The position numbers and the translations under genes are program-made. Below are positions 7,882-16,233 of a DNA stretch of 64,000 nt, piece by piece. Numbering within the stretch: position 1 is the stretch's first letter; every line of letters begins with the position of its first letter. The notes beneath the pieces are model-generated. The model was not told the DNA's origin. It saw nothing but the letters and a program-made list of their open reading frames with translations, and did not search any database. This DNA is from Brachybacterium subflavum (GTDB lineage Bacteria > Actinomycetota > Actinomycetes > Actinomycetales > Dermabacteraceae), in assembly GCF_009299795.1 (NCBI RefSeq), contig NZ_VIGP01000006.1, positions 130,290-194,289 on the forward strand, written 5' to 3'.

Positions 7882-8817
7882 TCAGTCCTCCTTCGTCAGG
7901 CGGGTCGAGAGCAGGGACAGCAGGCCGACGAGGATCACGAGGATCACGCCGATCGCCGAGGCGAGATCAGGGTTCCCCTGCTGGATGCCCTTCTGGTAGA
8001 TGAGCAGGACGGGTGAGGCCGAGGCGCCGTCGGGCCCGCCGCCGTTGGTGAGCAGGTAGGGCTCGGTGAACAGGTTCGAGCCGGTGATGATGGCGAGGAT
8101 CAGCACGAGCAGCGTCGTGGAGCGGACCCCGGGGACGGTGATGTGCAGGAAGCGCTTCGCCGCCCCGGCGCCGTCGACCTGCGCGGATTCGTAGAGCTCC
8201 TTGGGGACGTTCTGCAGGGCGGCCAGATACAGCAGGACGTAGAACCCGAGCTGCTTCCAGGTCACGAACAGGGCGATGGAGGGCATCGCCAAGTGCGAGT
8301 TCACGAGCCATGACGGATCAGGGGCCAGCGGACCGAGGATCGAGTTCACCAGCCCGTCCTGCGAGAACATGAGCATCCAGACGCCGATCAGCGACACGCT
8401 CGCGGTCACGTAGGGGACGTAGAAGGCGACACGGAAGGCCGCCGTCCAGCGCGTCAGCGAGTTCAGCGCCGAGGCGAGCACCATCGAGAGGATCACCGTC
8501 AGCGGGACATTGATGATGAGGAAGACTGCGATGTTCGCGAAGGAGCCGAGGACTCGCGGATCGCTGAGCACGGCGCGGTAGTTCGCGAGCCCCACGAACG
8601 GGTGGTCGGCGTGGACGCCGGGCGCTGTGAACACGTAGTCGAAGAACGAGATGTAGACGGCATAGCCCAGCGGGTACGCCATCACCACCGCCAGGAAGAC
8701 GATGTAGGGGAGGGACATGCCGAGCCCCAGCGGCTGTGTGCCGAGAAGGCGTCGCCACCACGGGTCGCGGGCGGAGGTGCGGGCGCGAGGCGCCGCGAGA
8801 GCGGAGGGAGTCGTCAT
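7882..8817 (-). CDS. Carbohydrate ABC transporter permease, MalF type
   Basis: A 311-residue membrane permease, hydrophobic from about residue 35, with the EAA loop at YESAQVDGAGAAKRFLHITV. Two ATGs compete. One overlaps the binding-protein stop (TGATG), but the second, six bases on, has AAGGAG at the ideal eight-base distance and is preferred. The alternative adds only two residues. The gene sits between the binding protein and the second permease of the leftward sugar operon. Confidence 0.9.
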   Translation of the reverse strand: MTTPSALAAPRARTSARDPWWRRLLGTQPLGLGMSLPYIVFLAVVMAYPLGYAVYISFFDYVFTAPGVHADHPFVGLANYRAVLSDPRVLGSFANIAVFLIINVPLTVILSMVLASALNSLTRWTAAFRVAFYVPYVTASVSLIGVWMLMFSQDGLVNSILGPLAPDPSWLVNSHLAMPSIALFVTWKQLGFYVLLYLAALQNVPKELYESAQVDGAGAAKRFLHITVPGVRSTTLLVLILAIITGSNLFTEPYLLTNGGGPDGASASPVLLIYQKGIQQGNPDLASAIGVILVILVGLLSLLSTRLTKED

Positions 8818-8822
8818 CGTCA

Positions 8823-10124
8823 TCACTCCTTGATCAGGGCGTCGATCTGGTGGGCGACGTCCTCGAGCCCCTGCTCCACGGAGTCGGTCCCGAAGATCAC
8901 CGCCCCGGAGTACGCGTCGCGGAATCTCTGCCAGATTTCGATCCCTCCGGAGACGTACGGGACGTCGGCCACGCGGTCCGCCTGGTCGGCGAAGCTCGTG
9001 TAGTCGGGGTTCTTCTCGAAGTACTCCGGGTACACGGAGGCGAGATCCTGGCGCAGAGGCATCTGCCCCGTCAGCTCGAGGAGCTTCCCGTCCCACGTCT
9101 CGTCGGTCGCGAAGGCCAGGAACTCCCAGGCCGTGAGGCGGTTCCTGCTCGTCGAGCACAGCGAGACGTTCTTGGAGTCGGCGAAGGTGATGGTCTTCTC
9201 GGCGGGCATCCCCTCCACCGTGGGCACAGGCATGAAGCCGTAGTCGATCGCGTCCTTGTAGGTCGCGATCGCGTAGGGACCCGCCAGCTGCATCGCGGTC
9301 GCGCCCGTGGTCATGGCGTCGTCGGTCGACTGCTCGCGCGGAGCCAGCTCCTCGTCGTACATGGTTCTCCACATGCGGGCGACGGCCAGGCCGTCGGGCG
9401 AGTCGAAGGTCGTCGAGCCGTCCTCGATGAGCCGGGTCCCGCCGGTCTGGGCGAGGTAGAGCGGGTAGAAGTCGGACCAGGGCTGGTAGAAGTCGCTGGT
9501 CGGCGAGGGCCAGATCGCGGCCCCGGACGCCCCGGAGGAGACGATCTGCCGGGAGGCGTCCAGGAGCTTGTCGAAGGTGTCGAGGCCCGGCTCCTCCGCG
9601 TCGAGGCCGGCGTCGGCGAAGATCTTCCGGTTGTACATGAGCATGACGGGGTTGGACTTCCACGGCAGCTGGTAGTAGCCGCCCTTCCCCTCGTCCTCGG
9701 CATAGTCGCGGGCGCGCGTGCCACCGCGCTCCTCGATGTGGCGGCGGCCGCCCTCGAAGGTCGTCAGGTCGACGAGACCGCCCGCGCGCACCCAGTCCGG
9801 AAGGGCTGCGGGGGAGATGTTGAAGATGAGGTCCGGGGTGGTTCCCGCGACGATCGCCGCGGTGATCGCCTCCTCGGAGCTCGATCCTGCCGGGATCTCC
9901 TGGAGCGTGACCTGCTCGTGCTCGTGCTCGTGCTCGGCGTTCCATGCCTCGCTGACGGCCTTGCCCCAGGCGAGCTCCTGTTCATTGGTGGAGACCCAGA
10001 TGCTGATCGGGCCGCGCGAGGTCGCGGCCTCGTGGGCGTCCACGGCGCTGCGGCCGCACGCCGAGAGGGCGAGCGGGAGAGCGAGTGCTGCGGTGCCGAG
10101 AGTGCGGCGGGTGAGGGTCCTCAT
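8823..10124 (-). CDS. Extracellular sugar-binding lipoprotein (SBP family 1)
   Basis: A 433-residue binding protein with a lipoprotein signal: TRRTLG, a hydrophobic core and the lipobox LSAC with Cys23. The mature part has the two-lobed SBP_bac_1 pattern (ISIWVSTNEQELAWGKAVSE, then DLIFNISPAALPDW). It should deliver a mono- or oligosaccharide to the permeases encoded just downstream. An oddity is an HEHEHE stretch around residues 65-71, produced by a short trinucleotide-pair repeat. The LacI regulator encoded upstream on the same strand is the likely controller. Confidence 0.92.
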   Translation of the reverse strand: MRTLTRRTLGTAALALPLALSACGRSAVDAHEAATSRGPISIWVSTNEQELAWGKAVSEAWNAEHEHEHEQVTLQEIPAGSSSEEAITAAIVAGTTPDLIFNISPAALPDWVRAGGLVDLTTFEGGRRHIEERGGTRARDYAEDEGKGGYYQLPWKSNPVMLMYNRKIFADAGLDAEEPGLDTFDKLLDASRQIVSSGASGAAIWPSPTSDFYQPWSDFYPLYLAQTGGTRLIEDGSTTFDSPDGLAVARMWRTMYDEELAPREQSTDDAMTTGATAMQLAGPYAIATYKDAIDYGFMPVPTVEGMPAEKTITFADSKNVSLCSTSRNRLTAWEFLAFATDETWDGKLLELTGQMPLRQDLASVYPEYFEKNPDYTSFADQADRVADVPYVSGGIEIWQRFRDAYSGAVIFGTDSVEQGLEDVAHQIDALIKE

Positions 10125-10195
10125 CGATCTCCTCAGGGACGGACGGCCTCATGGGCCGAGGGGCGGGCGCGCATTGCTCGGGTGCGCGCGGTGGG

Positions 10196-11269
10196 TCAGA
10201 CGGTGGGCGGGGGAGCGAGGCTTCCTCGGCGCACGACGCGATTGCCTTCGACTTCCACGCACTGCGGGGCCGCGCCGGTGAGGACGGACAGAAGGGTGCG
10301 TGCCGCGGCCTCCCCGCGGGCCTCCGCCCCGGTCGATACCGAGGTGAGTCCGGGGGAGAGGTGCGCGGAGAGCTCGGAGTCGTCGAAGCCGGTGATCGAG
10401 AGATCCTCGGGAACCCGCAGTCCGATGCTGCGGGCGTAGGAGAGTCCGGCGATGGCCATCACGTCGTTGGCGAAGACGATCGCCGTCGGGTGATCGGTGT
10501 GTGCGATCGGCGCGGTGCCGTCGGGAGAGGGGTGGTGCGTCGCGGACCCGAGCAGCTGCTCGGCGGCCGAGCGTCCCGAGGCCGCAGTGAAGTCGCCCTC
10601 GACGATGCGGGCCCCTCCCAGACCGTGCCGATGCATCGCTGCCTCGAATGCGCGGCGTCGAGACGCCGCGTGGATGTAGCGCTGAGGGCCGGCGACGTGG
10701 GCGATGCGTTCGTGGCCGGATGCGACCAGGAGGTCGACGAGCTCATGGATGGCCGAGGCGTCGTCGGTCCAGACCGCGGGGAGATCCCAACCCGCCCCTG
10801 CCTGGGGCTTCTCGCCGGTGAGCAGGACCGCGCTCAGTCCGAGGTCGCGCACGAGCTCGGGTCGGGTGTCGTCCTGCTCGACATCCAGCAGGATCACCCC
10901 GTCGACCCGTCCGGCTGCATAGCGCTCGTAGACCGCGGCCTCGGCATCGGGGTCCTCGACGACATGGAGCATGAGGCCCATCCCCGCCTCGGCCAGCACG
11001 GCCTCGCAGCCGGCGATGAAGCGGGAGAAGAAGGTGTCCGTGGCGATGACGTCGGGGCGCCTGTTGAGCACCAGTCCGATGCTCCCGGTGCGGGAGGTCG
11101 CCAGGGCCCGGGCGCTCTGGCTGGGGGTCCAGCGCAGCTCCTCGGCCGCGGCGAAGATGCGTCGGCGCGTCTCCTCCGCGACCGGCCGGTTCCCCGAGTA
11201 CGCGAGGGAGACGGTCCCCTTGGACACCCCGGCGACGCGCGCGACGTCGCCGATGGTTGCTCGCGGCAT
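10196..11269 (-). CDS. LacI-family transcriptional regulator
   Basis: A 357-residue repressor: an N-terminal helix-turn-helix (TIGDVARVAGVSKGTVSLAY), a hinge helix, and a periplasmic-binding-like sensor domain (GSIGLVLNRRPDVIATDTFF to GLRVPEDLSITGFDDSELS). The ATG was chosen for the GGAGG site just upstream; the longer frame is discarded. It lies between two divergent sugar uptake loci, and a perfect LacI-type palindrome lies 77 bases upstream of its start. It probably represses the leftward operon and perhaps the rightward one in response to the imported sugar. Confidence 0.92.
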   Translation of the reverse strand: MPRATIGDVARVAGVSKGTVSLAYSGNRPVAEETRRRIFAAAEELRWTPSQSARALATSRTGSIGLVLNRRPDVIATDTFFSRFIAGCEAVLAEAGMGLMLHVVEDPDAEAAVYERYAAGRVDGVILLDVEQDDTRPELVRDLGLSAVLLTGEKPQAGAGWDLPAVWTDDASAIHELVDLLVASGHERIAHVAGPQRYIHAASRRRAFEAAMHRHGLGGARIVEGDFTAASGRSAAEQLLGSATHHPSPDGTAPIAHTDHPTAIVFANDVMAIAGLSYARSIGLRVPEDLSITGFDDSELSAHLSPGLTSVSTGAEARGEAAARTLLSVLTGAAPQCVEVEGNRVVRRGSLAPPPTV

Positions 11270-11345
11270 CAGGCACCTCCTCGTGGAACGGCGTGCTCGG
11301 CGATGGTGTGCGTCGGCGACGCGCATCGGAACGAACAGGCGCTAT

Positions 11346-11357
11346 CAAACCGGTTTG
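11346..11357. promoter_or_regulatory. LacI-family operator
   Basis: CAAACCGGTTTG, a perfect 12-base palindrome with a central CG, the classic shape of a LacI/GalR operator. It lies upstream of the LacI gene in the spacer between the two sugar loci. Confidence 0.75.
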
Positions 11358-11379
11358 CGTCCACGGCGTCAAGGTGTGC

Positions 11380-11408
11380 GGCTCGGTGCGGGCCGGCGTG
11401 ACCGAGCC
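11380..11408. other. Small inverted repeat
   Basis: GGCTCGG and CCGAGCC separated by 15 bases, between the LacI operator and the hexamer array. Its role is unknown; it may only contribute to secondary structure in this spacer. Confidence 0.4.
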
Positions 11409-11446
11409 CGTGCTCGAGGTGTGCAGCGGTGGCCGCGGCTGCGGTC

Positions 11447-11470
11447 GTGGCCGTGGCCGTGGCCGTGGCC
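11447..11470 (+). repeat. Hexanucleotide tandem array (GTGGCC x4)
   Basis: Four perfect GTGGCC units followed by a degenerate fifth. Non-coding; slippage-prone and possibly variable between strains. Confidence 0.85.
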
Positions 11471-11482
11471 GTGCCTGTGTTC

Positions 11483-11532
11483 GTGCGGGTGTGCGGACCA
11501 TTCGTCGACGCGAAAGGTCCGCAGACCCGCAC
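11483..11532. terminator. Strong hairpin in the LacI/binding-protein spacer
   Basis: GTGCGGGTGTGCGGACC pairs with GGTCCGCAGACCCGCAC at 16 of 17 positions around a 16-base loop. It sits between two divergent transcription units rather than after a gene, so it may insulate the promoters or belong to a small RNA. Neither can be confirmed from sequence. Confidence 0.5.
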
Positions 11533-11564
11533 AGATGGCTGCGCAGGCCGGCACGGATGTCGTG

Positions 11565-11620
11565 GCGAGCGGGCGAGCGGGCGAGCGGGTGAGCGGGTGA
11601 ACGGGCGAGCGGGCGAGCGG
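11565..11620 (+). repeat. Octanucleotide tandem array (GCGAGCGG-like x7)
   Basis: Seven octamers in register, five being GCGAGCGG and two variants (GTGAGCGG, GTGAACGG). The array lies about 90 bases upstream of the predicted promoter of the rightward sugar operon, where unit-number changes could alter spacing. Confidence 0.85.
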
Positions 11621-11704
11621 GTGGGCGTGAGGGGTGGGGCGGAACGCGCGCGCTGCTCGCCGCCGTCACCCGCGCGGCGAGACCAATCCGAGACCTCCCA
11701 CCCC

Positions 11705-11735
11705 TTGTGATGCACACCATGTGCAACGTTAGAAT
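11705..11735 (+). promoter_or_regulatory. Candidate promoter with TGCAC-N5-GTGCA palindrome
   Basis: TTGTGA and TAGAAT, 19 bases apart, resemble -35 and -10 elements. Between them lies TGCAC, five bases, GTGCA, positioned so that a bound regulator would block RNA polymerase. The binding-protein gene starts about 70 bases downstream. The palindrome differs from the LacI operator, hinting at a second regulator. Confidence 0.5.
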
Positions 11736-11802
11736 CACCGCGACACCACCGGATGGAGGAGGACGACGACGTCCTGCCCGGTGGAGGCCCAGGGAGGTCA
11801 CC

Positions 11803-13149
11803 ATGACGCGACGGAGCGCACGGAACAGCGACGATCACTCGATGCGGGACGCAGGGCGGCTGCCGAGAGGCGCCGTCGGGGACGGCGGGATCTCACGGGC
11901 ACCGCTCAGCCGGCGCAGCGCCCTCGGCCTCGCCGGGGCGACCGCGATGGGCGTGGGCCTCGCCGCCTGCGGAGGCAACACCGGCGGGCTGACCCAGGGC
12001 GGCGGCAGCGACGGCGGTGGCGGCGGGATCAGCCAGTGGTACCACCAGTACGGGGAGGACGGCACGCAGGACGCCGCGAAGAAGTACGCCGCCGCCTACG
12101 ACAAGAACGACGTCACCGTGAACTGGGTGATGGGCGACTACGCCGCGAAGCTCTCCACGAGCCTGCTCTCGGGCAACGGGGTCGACGTCTTCGAGAACAA
12201 CGCGATCGCCGTCGACCAGGCGAAGCAGGGGCGCTACGCCGACCTCTCCTCGATCATGGAGCCGGTCAAGGACCAGTTCAACCCGGCGTCGCTGAACACG
12301 GTGACGATCGACGGCAAGATCTGGGGCGTCCCGATGATCCTGGACCCCCAGCACTTCTACTACCGCAAGTCGCTGTTCGAGAAGGCCGGCATCGACGTCC
12401 CCAAGACCATGGACGACCTCGTGGATGCGGCCAAGGAGCTCACCACGGGCAAGCAGAAGGGCCTGTTCCTGGGGAACAACTTCGACGCGACCTGCTGGAC
12501 GATGATCTGGGCCGCGGGCGGCAGCCCGATGAACGAGGCGAGGGACGCCGTCGGCTACAACACGCCGGGCATGGTCGAGGGCCTGGAGCAGATCCAGCAG
12601 ATGAAGTCCGACAAGTCGCTGCTCACCGGCGCACCCTCGGACTGGACCGACCCCGCGGCCTTCTCGACCGGCCTCTCGGCCATCACCTGGGGCGGATGCT
12701 GGGCGCTCCCGCAGCTCGAGGACGCGCTCGACGACATCGGCGTCTTCCCCCACCCGGCCGTCGGGTCCGACGGGAAGCAGGTCGCGATGGTCGGCTCGTG
12801 GAACGAGCAGGTCGCGGGCGCCTCCAAGAACATCGACGCCGCCACCGAGTTCGTGAAGTGGCTGTGGATCGACCAGTCGGACGACCAGACCGACTGGGCC
12901 CTGAGCTACGGCTTCCACATCCCGCCGATCACCGCCGTCGCCGACAAGGCCGAGGCCCTGAAGTCCGGCAACGGACTCGAGATCGCGACCATGGCCAAGG
13001 AGATGGGCGTCTCGGGTCCCCCGGAGTGGACGGGCGCCGTGGGCACACCCTTCACCGACGCCATCAGCAACATCCTCAAGAAGGGGGCGGACCCGGAGTC
13101 GGAGCTGTCCAAGGCGGAGGAGGCCAGCAACAAGGCAGTCGCGAAGTGA
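11803..13149 (+). CDS. Extracellular sugar-binding lipoprotein (SBP family 1)
   Basis: A 448-residue binding protein. The N-terminus is long and charged, then LSRRSALGLAGATAMG looks like a twin-arginine type signal ending in the lipobox LAAC (Cys56). Next comes a Gly-rich linker and the mature SBP fold (ISQWYHQYGEDG, KSLFEKAGIDVPKTMDDL). It should feed the two permeases that follow. AGGGAGG precedes the ATG; an upstream in-frame ATG would run through the predicted promoter. The stop overlaps the permease start as GTGA. Confidence 0.92.
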   Translation: MTRRSARNSDDHSMRDAGRLPRGAVGDGGISRAPLSRRSALGLAGATAMGVGLAACGGNTGGLTQGGGSDGGGGGISQWYHQYGEDGTQDAAKKYAAAYDKNDVTVNWVMGDYAAKLSTSLLSGNGVDVFENNAIAVDQAKQGRYADLSSIMEPVKDQFNPASLNTVTIDGKIWGVPMILDPQHFYYRKSLFEKAGIDVPKTMDDLVDAAKELTTGKQKGLFLGNNFDATCWTMIWAAGGSPMNEARDAVGYNTPGMVEGLEQIQQMKSDKSLLTGAPSDWTDPAAFSTGLSAITWGGCWALPQLEDALDDIGVFPHPAVGSDGKQVAMVGSWNEQVAGASKNIDAATEFVKWLWIDQSDDQTDWALSYGFHIPPITAVADKAEALKSGNGLEIATMAKEMGVSGPPEWTGAVGTPFTDAISNILKKGADPESELSKAEEASNKAVAK

Positions 13150-14312
13150 GCACCGCGACCGCGCGCAGGCCCTCGCGCTCCGCCCGCGCCCGCTCGCGCG
13201 ACAGCTCGCGGCCCACCCGCATCCGCGGGAACGGGATGGCGTTCTGGCTGTTCTTCACCCCGTTCGCCGTCGGCCTCCTGGTCTTCACGATCTTCCCGCT
13301 GCTGTGGGGAGGGGCGCTGAGCTTCTTCGAGGCCAAGGGCACGGTGCTGCCCACGCAGTTCGTGGGCCTGGGGAACTTCAAGGACTTCCTCACCGACACG
13401 GCGTTCCTGTACTCGCTGCGCACCTTCACGATCTTCGCGATCTTCATCGTGCCGGTGACCATGGCCACCTCCCTGTTCCTCGCGGTGCTGGTCAACGGCA
13501 TCCCGCGGTTCCAGGCCTTCTACCGCTCCGTGTTCTTCCTGCCGACGGCTTGCAGCTACGTCGTCGCGTCGGTGGTGTGGCGGCTGGGTCTGTTCAACGG
13601 CCTGGACTCCGGCGTCGTCAACACGATGCTGTCGGGCATCGGGCTCGACCCGATCGCGGACTGGCTCTCGGCCTCCCCGTACTGGTGGGTCGTGCTCATC
13701 TCCGTGCGCCTGTGGATGCAGGTCGGCTTCTACATGCTGCTGTTCCTCGCGGGCCTGCAGGCGATCCCGTCCCAGCTCTACGAGGCGGCGGCGGTCGACG
13801 GACTGAACCCGGGCGGCTGGCGCATGTTCCGCATGATCACGCTGCCCCAGCTGCGCACCACCTCGACCGCGGTGCTGCTCCTGCTGCTCATCGCGGCCTT
13901 CCAGGCGTTCGACGAGTTCTACAACCTCACCGGCAACAACCCGGAGACCCGCCCGCCGCTCGTGTACCTGTACAACATCGCGCTCGGGCCCGAGCAGGAC
14001 TTCGGCCACGGCAGCGCGGGCGCCCTCGTGCTCACCGCGATCATGGTCGTCGCCGGTCTCCTGCAGACCTGGATCATCGGCTTCGACAACAACGACGACG
14101 CCCGTCGGCGTCGCCTGCCCTGGCGCCGGCGGCCCGCGACGCCCGGGGTCGGCGCGGCCCTCTCGTCGGACCTGGCCGGGAGCGGCGCGTCGGCGGGCGG
14201 TGAGCCCGTGAGCGGCGGGGCCGACGGTCCCGGCGACCCTGCCGACACTGCCGGCCCGGCCGATCCAGCCGCGCCCGAGATCATCCGACCCGACGGAGGA
14301 GACCGCTCATGA
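13146..14312 (+). CDS. Carbohydrate ABC transporter permease, UgpA/MalF type
   Basis: A 388-residue permease starting at a GTG that overlaps the binding-protein stop. Hydrophobic helices run from about residue 33 to 310, with the EAA loop YEAAAVDGLNPGGWRMFRMI. Unusually, the last 70 residues form a charged (DARRRRLPWRRR) then Gly/Ala/Pro/Asp-rich tail not needed for the fold. The tail is probably cytoplasmic and disordered. It pairs with the next gene, whose start overlaps its stop. Confidence 0.9.
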   Translation: MSTATARRPSRSARARSRDSSRPTRIRGNGMAFWLFFTPFAVGLLVFTIFPLLWGGALSFFEAKGTVLPTQFVGLGNFKDFLTDTAFLYSLRTFTIFAIFIVPVTMATSLFLAVLVNGIPRFQAFYRSVFFLPTACSYVVASVVWRLGLFNGLDSGVVNTMLSGIGLDPIADWLSASPYWWVVLISVRLWMQVGFYMLLFLAGLQAIPSQLYEAAAVDGLNPGGWRMFRMITLPQLRTTSTAVLLLLLIAAFQAFDEFYNLTGNNPETRPPLVYLYNIALGPEQDFGHGSAGALVLTAIMVVAGLLQTWIIGFDNNDDARRRRLPWRRRPATPGVGAALSSDLAGSGASAGGEPVSGGADGPGDPADTAGPADPAAPEIIRPDGGDRS

Positions 14313-15160
14313 GCACCCTGACGATGGCCGGATACCGGCGCCGCCGCGGCGGACTGATCGTGCGCTACGTGATCGCGTCCCTGCTCGCGCTCGTGTTCCT
14401 CGTGCCCTTCTACGCGATGGTGAAGACGGCGCTGTCCACGAACGAGGAGATCTACTCGACCACCTTCACGTTCTGGCCCTCCGACCCGCAGTGGGGGAGG
14501 ATCCCCGAGGTGCTGGGGGATCCGCGGTTCCTGGACGCGCTGAAGAACTCGGCGATCATGGCCGTGGTCTCCACGAGCCTGTCGATCCTCATCGCCGCGC
14601 TCGCCGGCTACGCCCTCGCGCGGATCCCCAACCGGTTCGCGCGGCCCATGTTCATGATGGTCGTGATCGTGCTGCTGATCCCGGGCACCACGGCGTTCGT
14701 CCCGAACTTCATCATCGTGGCCTCGCTGGGGTGGATCGGAACGCTGCGCGGCCTGATCATCCCGGGCCTGTTCGGCGCGTTCAACGTGTTCCTCTTCCGG
14801 CAGTTCTACGTGAACTTCCCGAAGGAGGTGGAGGAGGCCGCGCATATCGACGGCGCGGGCTACTTCCGCACGTTCTTCCAGGTCATCTTCCCCAACACGC
14901 TGCCCTTCGCCTCGGCGCTGACGGTGCTGGGGCTCATCGGCTCGTGGAACGCGTTCCTGTGGCCGCTGGTGGTCGCCGGATCGGGGCAGAGCGCGAACAC
15001 GGTGCAGATCTACCTTTCCTCGTTCCTCACCGCCCAGACCTTCGACTACGGGGGACTGTTCATGGCGGCGGCGCTCAGCCTGATCCCCGTGCTCGCGATC
15101 TTCTTCTTCCTCCAGCGCTACCTGGTGGCGGGCATCGCGGCGACGGGACTGAAGGGATGA
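14309..15160 (+). CDS. Carbohydrate ABC transporter permease, UgpE/MalG type
   Basis: A 283-residue membrane protein with six predicted helices and the EAA loop EEAAHIDGAGYFRTFFQVIF. Both ends overlap neighbouring genes by four bases, so the operon is tightly coupled. No ATPase lies in the locus, which again fits use of a shared MsiK-type ATPase in actinobacteria (established for related sugar systems, inferred here). Confidence 0.92.
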   Translation: MSTLTMAGYRRRRGGLIVRYVIASLLALVFLVPFYAMVKTALSTNEEIYSTTFTFWPSDPQWGRIPEVLGDPRFLDALKNSAIMAVVSTSLSILIAALAGYALARIPNRFARPMFMMVVIVLLIPGTTAFVPNFIIVASLGWIGTLRGLIIPGLFGAFNVFLFRQFYVNFPKEVEEAAHIDGAGYFRTFFQVIFPNTLPFASALTVLGLIGSWNAFLWPLVVAGSGQSANTVQIYLSSFLTAQTFDYGGLFMAAALSLIPVLAIFFFLQRYLVAGIAATGLKG

Positions 15161-16140
15161 GCGCGCAGCGTCGCGGGGCGGAGCACGTCGGGCCGACGGG
15201 GCACGGACCCCGGTCGACGGGGCAGGCCGTCCCTGCATTCGATCATCCGCTGCCGGATCCCGACGTGGTGCGGACCGACGACGGGTGGATCGCCTACGGC
15301 ACGGGGCCGCGCACCGAGCAGGGCCGCGCGGTCCCCGCGGCGGTCTCCGCGGACCTGCTCTCCTGGGAGCCGATCGGCGAGGTGCTCGAGGCGCTGCCCG
15401 AGGAGGCGGGGGAGTCGTACTGGGCGCCCGAGGTCTGCGCGCGCGACGGCGCCTGGTGGATGTACTACTCGGTGGGCCACGGCGATCGCGGGCACCACCT
15501 GCGTGTGGCTCGGGCGGAGTCTCCGCGCGGGCCGTTCCGCGACGAGGGGGTCGACCTCACCCCGGACGAGCTGTTCGCGATCGATGCCTCCCCGTTCCGC
15601 CTCTCCGACGGATCCTGGTGGCTGTTCTTCGCGCGCGACGTGCTGAATGCGGAGCGCGTGGGCACCCATCTCGCCGTCGCGCCGCTGCCCGGGCCGGCGC
15701 GGATCGGGGAGATCACGCCGGTGCTCGCCCCGGACGCCGACTGGCAGATCTTCGCGCGCGAGCGGCCGATGCACGGCGGCGTCCACGACTGGCACACGCT
15801 CGAGGGCGCCCACGTGCTCGAGCGGGGCGGCGTGCTGTTCCTCAGCTACTCGGGCGGCTCCTACCAGGGGGCCGGCTACCGGACCGCGTGGGCATGGGCG
15901 CACCATCCCACGGGGCCCTGGCGCCGGCCGGCCGACGGCGAGGACATCCTGCTGGCGACCGACGAGGCCGTCGGCCTGATCGGACCGGGCCACAACTCCT
16001 TCACCACCGGGCCCGATGGCGAGGACATCATCGCCTTCCATGGCTGGGACCCCGAGCGCACCGGACGGTTCATGCACCTGCGGCGCCTGGAGGTCGATCC
16101 GCAGGGGCCGAGCATGCGGGTGCTCGAGGCGAGGAGATGA
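15157..16140 (+). CDS. Glycoside hydrolase family 43 protein
   Basis: A 327-residue five-bladed beta-propeller without a signal peptide. The catalytic triad of GH43 is visible: Asp34 in HPLPDPDVV, Asp143 in AIDASPFR and Glu216 in HTLEGAHV, with the typical SYWAPEV segment. GH43 enzymes cleave arabinosyl or xylosyl linkages. Being cytoplasmic and last in a sugar ABC operon, it likely hydrolyses imported arabino- or xylo-oligosaccharides. The GH51 gene at the window edge supports an arabinose theme. Its stop codon is inside the left arm of a perfect terminator-like hairpin. Confidence 0.88.
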   Translation: MSAQRRGAEHVGPTGHGPRSTGQAVPAFDHPLPDPDVVRTDDGWIAYGTGPRTEQGRAVPAAVSADLLSWEPIGEVLEALPEEAGESYWAPEVCARDGAWWMYYSVGHGDRGHHLRVARAESPRGPFRDEGVDLTPDELFAIDASPFRLSDGSWWLFFARDVLNAERVGTHLAVAPLPGPARIGEITPVLAPDADWQIFARERPMHGGVHDWHTLEGAHVLERGGVLFLSYSGGSYQGAGYRTAWAWAHHPTGPWRRPADGEDILLATDEAVGLIGPGHNSFTTGPDGEDIIAFHGWDPERTGRFMHLRRLEVDPQGPSMRVLEARR

Positions 16141-16184
16141 GGCTGGCGAGCCGCCGGAGACCTCAGGTGGCTCGCCAGCCTCAT
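16137..16184. terminator. Perfect 16-bp inverted repeat, bidirectional terminator
   Basis: ATGAGGCTGGCGAGCC pairs perfectly with GGCTCGCCAGCCTCAT across a 16-base loop. The left arm includes the stop codon of the GH43 gene, and the next gene converges from the right, so the hairpin can stop both transcripts. Confidence 0.75.
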
Positions 16185-16233
16185 GTCTTGACGTGACCCG
16201 CGGGGCGCGAGCCTGCGCGTCGGTCGATGCCTC

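Noticed and set aside
9920-9945. Gene fusion of the binding protein and MalF permease in one frame
   Set aside because: The continuous frame is out of phase with the binding protein; signal peptide and motifs place the two genes in different frames with a TGATG junction.
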